Source: an uncultured Clostridia bacterium
GTDB lineage: Bacteria > Bacillota > Clostridia > Christensenellales > Borkfalkiaceae
Direction of reading: 5' to 3'
NCBI GenBank assembly: GCA_947176445.1
Contig: CAMWQK010000020.1
Coordinates: 1 to 9,677 of the forward strand
Length of the DNA: 9,677 bases
Shown here in pieces: positions 5,374 through 9,677 of the stretch (position 1 is the stretch's first letter; every line of letters starts with the position of its first letter). Under the pieces are notes generated by a model. That model did not search any database and had not been told where the DNA came from. It saw only the letters and a program-made list of their open reading frames with translations. The translations under genes were made by a program, and so were the position numbers.

Positions 5374-6285
5374 TCAACGTCTTAGTGCGAGAACGCTTCT
5401 GATAAAATCTTCCGTCGTAAAGTCGCAGGAAATCTCGACGCCGCGCGCCTTTAACGCCGCACACAGCTTTGCCGTAAGCGGCACGTCCAGCCCGAGCGAT
5501 AAGAGTTCTTCCGAGTGCGCGAACAGCTCGCTCGGCGGCAGAACGTATTTAATCTCGCCCTCCGAAAAGACGGCGGCACGCGTGCAGTTTTCCGAGATCT
5601 CGTCCATATCGTGCGAGACGATGACGACCGTCTTGCACCACTCCCTGTGCAGCTTGTGGAGCAGCTCCATGATCTCCCGCTTGCCCAAGGGATCGAGCCC
5701 CGCCGCGGGCTCGTCGAGTACGAGCACTTCGGGACGGGTCACAATAACGCCCGCGATCGCAACGCGCCGCTTCTGCCCGCCCGAGAGGTCGAAGGGCGAT
5801 TGATCCTTGATCTCCTCATAATTGAGCCCGACGATTTCGAGCGCGTCTTTGACCGCCGCCTCGATCTCCTCCGCCTTGGGCTTCTCCTTAGCAAAGTTCT
5901 TATAGCCGAATGCAACGTCGTCCTTTACCGTCTCGGCAAAGAGCTGCGCCTCGGGGTACTGGAACACCATGCCAACCTTGCTGCGAAGGGCGCGAAAGTC
6001 CGTCTTTTTATGCGTGAGGTCGAACTCGCCAACGGTGAGCACCGTCTTGGGCGGCAGGACTTCCCCCTTCTTCGGCTTTTTGGGCTTGTATTTTTTCATA
6101 GAGGACGGTACGCGAATGAGCGCGTTCAGGTGCTGCACGAACGTGCTCTTGCCGCTTCCCGTGTGCCCTAAGATTCCGAAAAACTCCCCTTCCTCAATGG
6201 TGAGCGAGATGTCTTTGAGCGCCTTGGACGCAAAGGGCGAGCCCGCATTGTAGGTATAACTTAAATGCTCTGCTACGATACGCAC
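5374..6285 (-). CDS. ecfA2: ECF transporter ATPase EcfA2
   Basis: One of the two ATP-binding subunits that power the ECF transporter at the inner face of the membrane. In 303 residues it shows Walker A GHTGSGKS (40-47), the Q loop in the EcfA2-style motif FQYPEAQLF (108-116), signature LSGGQ (167-171), Walker B VLVLDEP with E192, and the switch H225 (SHD). DEPAAGLDP is the EcfA2 type, in contrast to DESTAMLDP in its partner. Between Walker A and the Q loop, where relatives have a short turn like PTSGT, there is a lysine-rich insertion at about 58-82 (KKYKPKKPKKG). The start is GTG, preceded by GGAGGAG eight bases upstream inside the ecfA1 coding end, and the gene overlaps ecfA1 by 13 bp, so the two ATPases are translationally coupled. 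Confidence 0.95.
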   Translation of the reverse strand: MRIVAEHLSYTYNAGSPFASKALKDISLTIEEGEFFGILGHTGSGKSTFVQHLNALIRVPSSMKKYKPKKPKKGEVLPPKTVLTVGEFDLTHKKTDFRALRSKVGMVFQYPEAQLFAETVKDDVAFGYKNFAKEKPKAEEIEAAVKDALEIVGLNYEEIKDQSPFDLSGGQKRRVAIAGVIVTRPEVLVLDEPAAGLDPLGKREIMELLHKLHREWCKTVVIVSHDMDEISENCTRAAVFSEGEIKYVLPPSELFAHSEELLSLGLDVPLTAKLCAALKARGVEISCDFTTEDFIRSVLALRR

Positions 6286-7112
6286 TTTGCAATCTCCTCC
6301 GCGAGTTTTTCATAGTCGAGCGTATCGGGAACGTCCATTCCGCCCGCCTGCAACTGCTTGCAGATATAGCCGATACGGGGCAGAGCGAGATTGTAGGTGA
6401 TGAGCTCCTCGTGCCGCTCAAAGATGTCGGCAGGCGTGCCCTCCATGACGATCTCGCCCCTGTTCATGACGATCGCACGGTCGGCGAGCAGCGCCTCCTC
6501 CATGAAGTGCGTGATAAGAACGACCGTCATCCCCTCTTCCTTGTTGAGGCGGGTGACAACGTCGATGATCTCCCTTCTGCCGCGCGGATCGAGCATGGCG
6601 GTGGATTCGTCGAGGATCATGACCTTGGGTTTGAGCGCGAGCACGCCCGCGATCGCAATGCGCTGCTTCTGACCGCCCGAGAGGCGCGTGGGCGTGGAAT
6701 GACGGAACTCCTCCATGCCGACGGCTTTAAGCGCGAAATCGATGCGCTTTCCGATCTCCTCGCGGGGAAGCCCGATGTTCTCCGCACCGAACGCAACGTC
6801 GTCCTCCACGATGGCGGCGACCGTCTGATTATCGGGGTTCTGGAACACGATCCCCACTTGCTTGCGGATGGTATACAGGTTTTTATCCGTCATGGGCGTG
6901 CCGAACACGGTAATTTCGCCTTTATCTGCGGAGAGCAATCCGTCCGTCAAACGGGCGAGCGTGCTCTTGCCGCTCCCGTTGTGCCCGAGAACGGCGACGA
7001 ATTCCCCCTCTTTGACGGAAAAATTTAAGTTTTTGATGGCAAACGCGCCGTCCTCCGAATAGGAGAAATCGACGCCCTTAAATTCGATTGCGTTCATTCC
7101 TGTATTTTCCAT
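6273..7112 (-). CDS. ecfA1: ECF transporter ATPase EcfA1
   Basis: The partner ATPase of EcfA2. The 279 residues carry Walker A GHNGSGKS (43-50), the Q loop in the EcfA1 hallmark FQNPDNQ (90-96), signature LSGGQ (144-148), Walker B VMILDES with E169, and the switch H202 (THF). The DESTAMLDPRGR block is diagnostic of EcfA1/CbiO1. A C-terminal extension of about 60 residues follows the ATPase fold, as in the family. The ATG at 7112 is preceded by AAGGTG seven bases upstream, but the promoter -10 box lies so close that the mRNA may begin inside that site; a second ATG at 7097 (MNAIEF) is an alternative start. It is first in the ecfA1-ecfA2 unit, with ecfT, truA and the membrane-protein gene downstream. 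Confidence 0.95.
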   Translation of the reverse strand: MENTGMNAIEFKGVDFSYSEDGAFAIKNLNFSVKEGEFVAVLGHNGSGKSTLARLTDGLLSADKGEITVFGTPMTDKNLYTIRKQVGIVFQNPDNQTVAAIVEDDVAFGAENIGLPREEIGKRIDFALKAVGMEEFRHSTPTRLSGGQKQRIAIAGVLALKPKVMILDESTAMLDPRGRREIIDVVTRLNKEEGMTVVLITHFMEEALLADRAIVMNRGEIVMEGTPADIFERHEELITYNLALPRIGYICKQLQAGGMDVPDTLDYEKLAEEIAKCVS

Positions 7113-7127
7113 TGAATTTCACCTTGT

Positions 7128-7156
7128 ATTATACCAAACCCGATTATTTTTTACAA
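7128..7156 (-). promoter_or_regulatory. promoter of the ecfA1-ecfA2 transcript
   Basis: TTGTAA (7156-7151) and a perfect TATAAT (7133-7128) are separated by 17 bp on the minus strand, downstream of the terminator of the topoisomerase gene. The expected start near 7121 leaves a leader of only about 8 nt before the ATG at 7112. Confidence 0.65.
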
Positions 7157-7198
7157 TGAAAACGCTGTGAAAAATAAGAAAAATTAAATACGGTGCGT

Positions 7199-7228
7199 AA
7201 AAAACAGCCGTGCATAAATCGCACGGCT
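7199..7228 (-). terminator. Rho-independent terminator after the topoisomerase gene
   Basis: On the minus strand AGCCGTGC (7228-7221) pairs with GCACGGCT (7213-7206) around a 7-nt loop, followed after one G by six T (7204-7199). It starts 14 bases after the stop codon and insulates the ecf promoter from upstream transcription. Confidence 0.92.
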
Positions 7229-7241
7229 TGTTTATTTCTCT

Positions 7242-9677
7242 TTATTCTTCTTCCATGCAGTGCTTCATGGGGTAGATTGCCTTCGGGAGCCACTTCACGC
7301 CTTTGAGCGGTCTGCCGCGCGTCGAGGTGATATCGATGGGGATATCTTCCGTGTTGATCTCGACCCACTCGCCCGTCTCCGTCTCCACCGCGAGCGAATA
7401 GGGAATGGTGACGTAATCGGCAAAGATGACCTTGTCGTCCCCCTTGAGCGAGGTGATCATTACGCCCTTTCTGTACCGCGGGAGCGAGTCCACCGTGCCG
7501 ACGATGATACGCTTATACCGTCCGCCCGAGACGCCGACGAGGATCTCTCCTTCGCCGAACGTCTGTACGGCAAAGATGACCTCGTCCTTTTCTTTGAGGT
7601 TCATGCCCTTGACGCCGCCCGCAACTCTGCCTTGGAGCGGGATATCGTCCATCCGCGCATTCAGGCACATACCGCCGCGCGTAACGAAGAAGAGCGTCAC
7701 GTTGTCCTTCTCTTCCTCGGTCGCCTCGCAGGGCTGTACGGACAGAAGCTCGTCCTTATCGTTGAGGCGGATTCCGGGGAACGCATTCTTGTTCACGTTG
7801 TATTCACTCATCGCCGTCTTTTTGATCATGCCCTGCTTGGTGATGAACAGGAGATCGCGCTCGTCGCTCATCTTGGCAACGCCGACGGGATACTCGCCCT
7901 TCACGCTCTCTTCCACCAGATCGGTGAGTTTAAGTCCGTCGTCGACAAAGCGGCGCATTGCGTCCTGCGGGTAAAATTTATAGCAGTTGCCGAGGTTGGT
8001 AAAGAGCAGCGTCGGCTCGTCGGAGACGACGGGCAGCTCCCATACGGGCAGCGCCTGTTTCTTCGTCTTTTCGGTGAGGTGCTTGTTCGCCGAGGCAAAG
8101 TTCTTGTTGTTGACGCATTTGAGGCGATGATCCGCCGTCATGAACAGTCTGCTCTGTACGCCCGGCTCGCGGATATCGCCGCGCTCCGCCGCCGCCTCTT
8201 CCTCCGTAAAGCACAGGGTAGACTTTCTCGCCATCTTGTACTTCTTCTTGATTTCGAGCAGCTCCTCTTTGACGACCTGTAATTGCAGTCTGTTGCTTGC
8301 GACGATTGCCTGCAACTTCTCGATGAGCACTTTGAGCGCCTTTAACTCCTCTTCGAGCTTGTACACTTCGAGGCGGGTGAGCCGAGCGAGGCGCAAATCG
8401 AGGATCGCCTGCGCCTGCCGATCGGAGAGATTGAAGCGGTTGCGCAGTTTTTCGCGCGCGTCCGCAACCGACTCCGCCTTCTTGATGATCGCAACCACCT
8501 CGTCGATATTGCGCACCGCGACGATGAGCCCTTCCAAAATATGGCAGCGCTCCTTCGCCTGATTGAGGTCGAACCGCGTGCGGCGAAGCACGACCTCGCG
8601 CTGATAATTGACGTAGTAGCGGATGATGTCCATAAGCCCCATGAGCATGGGCTTTCCGCCGGCGATCGCGACCATGTTCATGCCGAACGTCGTTTCGAGA
8701 TCGGTATATTTATACAGATATTTCAGAATCTCGGCGACGTCGGCGTCGCTGCGCACCTCTACGACGGCGCGCATGCCCACACGGTCGGACTCGTCGGAGA
8801 CCTTGGTGATGGCGGCGAGCTCGTCCTTCTTCTCCTCTCTCAGCTCGGCAATGCGGCGAAGCAGCGCGCTCTTGTTGACCTGATAGGGAAGCTCGGTGAT
8901 GACGATGTTCTTTTTGTTGGGGGTATCCCCTTCCTCTACGCGGATCTTCGCGCGGAGCGTGATGCGCCCCTTGCCCGTCTTATACGCCTGATTGAGTTCG
9001 TTGGCAATGATGTAGCCGCCCGTGGGGAAGTCGGGAGCCTTGATATAGCTGAGCATCTCGTTGAGGCGAATGGTCGGCTTGTCGATATACGCGACGACGC
9101 CGTCGATCGTCTCCCCGAGGTTGTGCGGCGGAATGTTCGTTGCAAGTCCGACGGCGATACCCGAAGCCCCGTTTACGAGCAGGTTGGGGAAACGCCCCGG
9201 AAGCATGTCCGGCTCCTTCAACGAGTCGTCGAAGTTGAGCGAGAACGGAACGGTGTTCTTATCGAGATCGCGCAGAAGTTCGAGGGCGAGCGGCTCGAGC
9301 CGCGCCTCGGTATAGCGCATTGCCGCGGCGGGGTCGCCGTCTACCGAGCCGAAGTTACCGTGCCCGTTGACGAGCGTTCTGCCCATGTTGAAGTCCTGCG
9401 CCATGCGCACCATCGCGTCGTATACCGAAGAGTCGCCGTGCGGGTGGTATTTACCCATGCAGTCACCGACGATACGCGCCGACTTCTTGTGCGGCTTATC
9501 GGGCAGCAAGCCCATCTCGTGCATCGTATATAGAATTCTGCGCTGGACGGGCTTTAAGCCGTCCTCTACGCGGGGAAGTGCTCTGTCGAGAATGACGAAC
9601 TCCGCATACGGGAGCATGGAGGAGGGAAGCACTTCTTCGAGCGGCGTTACGAACAGATTGCCCTTAGGCTCGGGGAT
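7242..9677 (-). CDS. parC: type IIA DNA topoisomerase subunit A, ParC-like (topoisomerase IV), N terminus beyond window
   Basis: With its ATPase partner this subunit cuts and rejoins both DNA strands to decatenate or relax chromosomes. The reading frame is open to the window edge; 811 residues are visible, and a usual length of about 800-830 suggests few are missing. A GTG at 9632 is not the start, because family-like sequence ([18 protein letters not shown]) continues upstream of it. Counting from the edge, the quinolone-region motif [11 protein letters not shown] is at 77-87, with S83 and D87, and the catalytic tyrosine is Y122 in AMRYTEARL (codon 9314-9312). A coiled-coil stretch lies at about 440-500 and a beta-pinwheel domain follows. 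That domain lacks a GyrA box (QRRGGKG) in its first blade; the nearest resemblance, [10 protein letters not shown], is much later. This favours ParC over GyrA, although family members are close. The parE partner would be expected upstream, outside the window. Confidence 0.88.
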   Translation of the reverse strand: MPEPKGNLFVTPLEEVLPSSMLPYAEFVILDRALPRVEDGLKPVQRRILYTMHEMGLLPDKPHKKSARIVGDCMGKYHPHGDSSVYDAMVRMAQDFNMGRTLVNGHGNFGSVDGDPAAAMRYTEARLEPLALELLRDLDKNTVPFSLNFDDSLKEPDMLPGRFPNLLVNGASGIAVGLATNIPPHNLGETIDGVVAYIDKPTIRLNEMLSYIKAPDFPTGGYIIANELNQAYKTGKGRITLRAKIRVEEGDTPNKKNIVITELPYQVNKSALLRRIAELREEKKDELAAITKVSDESDRVGMRAVVEVRSDADVAEILKYLYKYTDLETTFGMNMVAIAGGKPMLMGLMDIIRYYVNYQREVVLRRTRFDLNQAKERCHILEGLIVAVRNIDEVVAIIKKAESVADAREKLRNRFNLSDRQAQAILDLRLARLTRLEVYKLEEELKALKVLIEKLQAIVASNRLQLQVVKEELLEIKKKYKMARKSTLCFTEEEAAAERGDIREPGVQSRLFMTADHRLKCVNNKNFASANKHLTEKTKKQALPVWELPVVSDEPTLLFTNLGNCYKFYPQDAMRRFVDDGLKLTDLVEESVKGEYPVGVAKMSDERDLLFITKQGMIKKTAMSEYNVNKNAFPGIRLNDKDELLSVQPCEATEEEKDNVTLFFVTRGGMCLNARMDDIPLQGRVAGGVKGMNLKEKDEVIFAVQTFGEGEILVGVSGGRYKRIIVGTVDSLPRYRKGVMITSLKGDDKVIFADYVTIPYSLAVETETGEWVEINTEDIPIDITSTRGRPLKGVKWLPKAIYPMKHCMEEE

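Noticed and set aside
9630..9632. GTG at 9632 as the start of parC
   Set aside because: The frame stays open to the window edge and the upstream residues (VTPLEEV) match the family N terminus, so the gene continues beyond the window.
1..9677. Mobile element, prophage, CRISPR array or defence system
   Set aside because: No transposase, integrase, Cas, toxin-antitoxin or regularly spaced repeat was found; the only repeats are local hairpins and the tail repeat of one protein.

Overview
The window reads as a chromosomal housekeeping segment from a moderately high-GC member of the Clostridia (Bacillota), probably an uncultured lineage. The support is the clostridial style of the type IIA topoisomerase subunit, the ecfA1-ecfA2-ecfT-truA gene order typical of Firmicutes, strong AGGAGG-type ribosome binding sites, TTGNNN/TATAAT promoters with 17-bp spacers, and compact hairpin-plus-U-run terminators. 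The genus cannot be fixed from sequence alone. Every gene I can support lies on the minus strand, so the window is described here from its right end to its left end, in the direction of transcription.

Right end (9677-7242): the A subunit of a type IIA topoisomerase, most like ParC, open at the window edge and closed by a terminator at 7199-7228. Then (7156-5374) a promoter followed by the two ATPases of an ECF vitamin/metal transporter, ecfA1 and ecfA2, which overlap by 13 bp. A 178-bp AT-rich spacer with three hairpins, one with a perfect 16-bp stem, separates them from ecfT. ecfT overlaps truA (tRNA pseudouridine synthase) by ATGA, and 31 bp later comes an unrecognised four-helix membrane protein with a Gly/Asn/Ser-rich repetitive tail. 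That run ends in a terminator at 2688-2718.

The next unit starts at a promoter at 2649-2677 and carries mnmE (tRNA wobble-uridine GTPase, translated from a TTG start) and a LysR-type regulator whose ribosome binding site begins at the mnmE stop codon. The left end holds two stable-RNA units, each with its own promoter: an RNA of about 186 nt that I identify as 6S RNA (ssrS), and a tRNA-Glu(CUC) cut by the window start.

Functionally this is information-processing and core-transport DNA: chromosome decatenation (ParC), the shared energizing module of ECF transporters (the substrate-binding S components are not here), two tRNA-modification enzymes (TruA, MnmE), a global RNA regulator of RNA polymerase (6S) and a tRNA. 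I found no phage, insertion sequence, CRISPR array or obvious novel system. The parts least explained by known families are the hairpin-rich ecfA2-ecfT spacer and the repeat-tailed membrane protein. The 6S RNA is a known family, but it lies in what looks like empty intergenic space and would be missed by a protein-only annotation.
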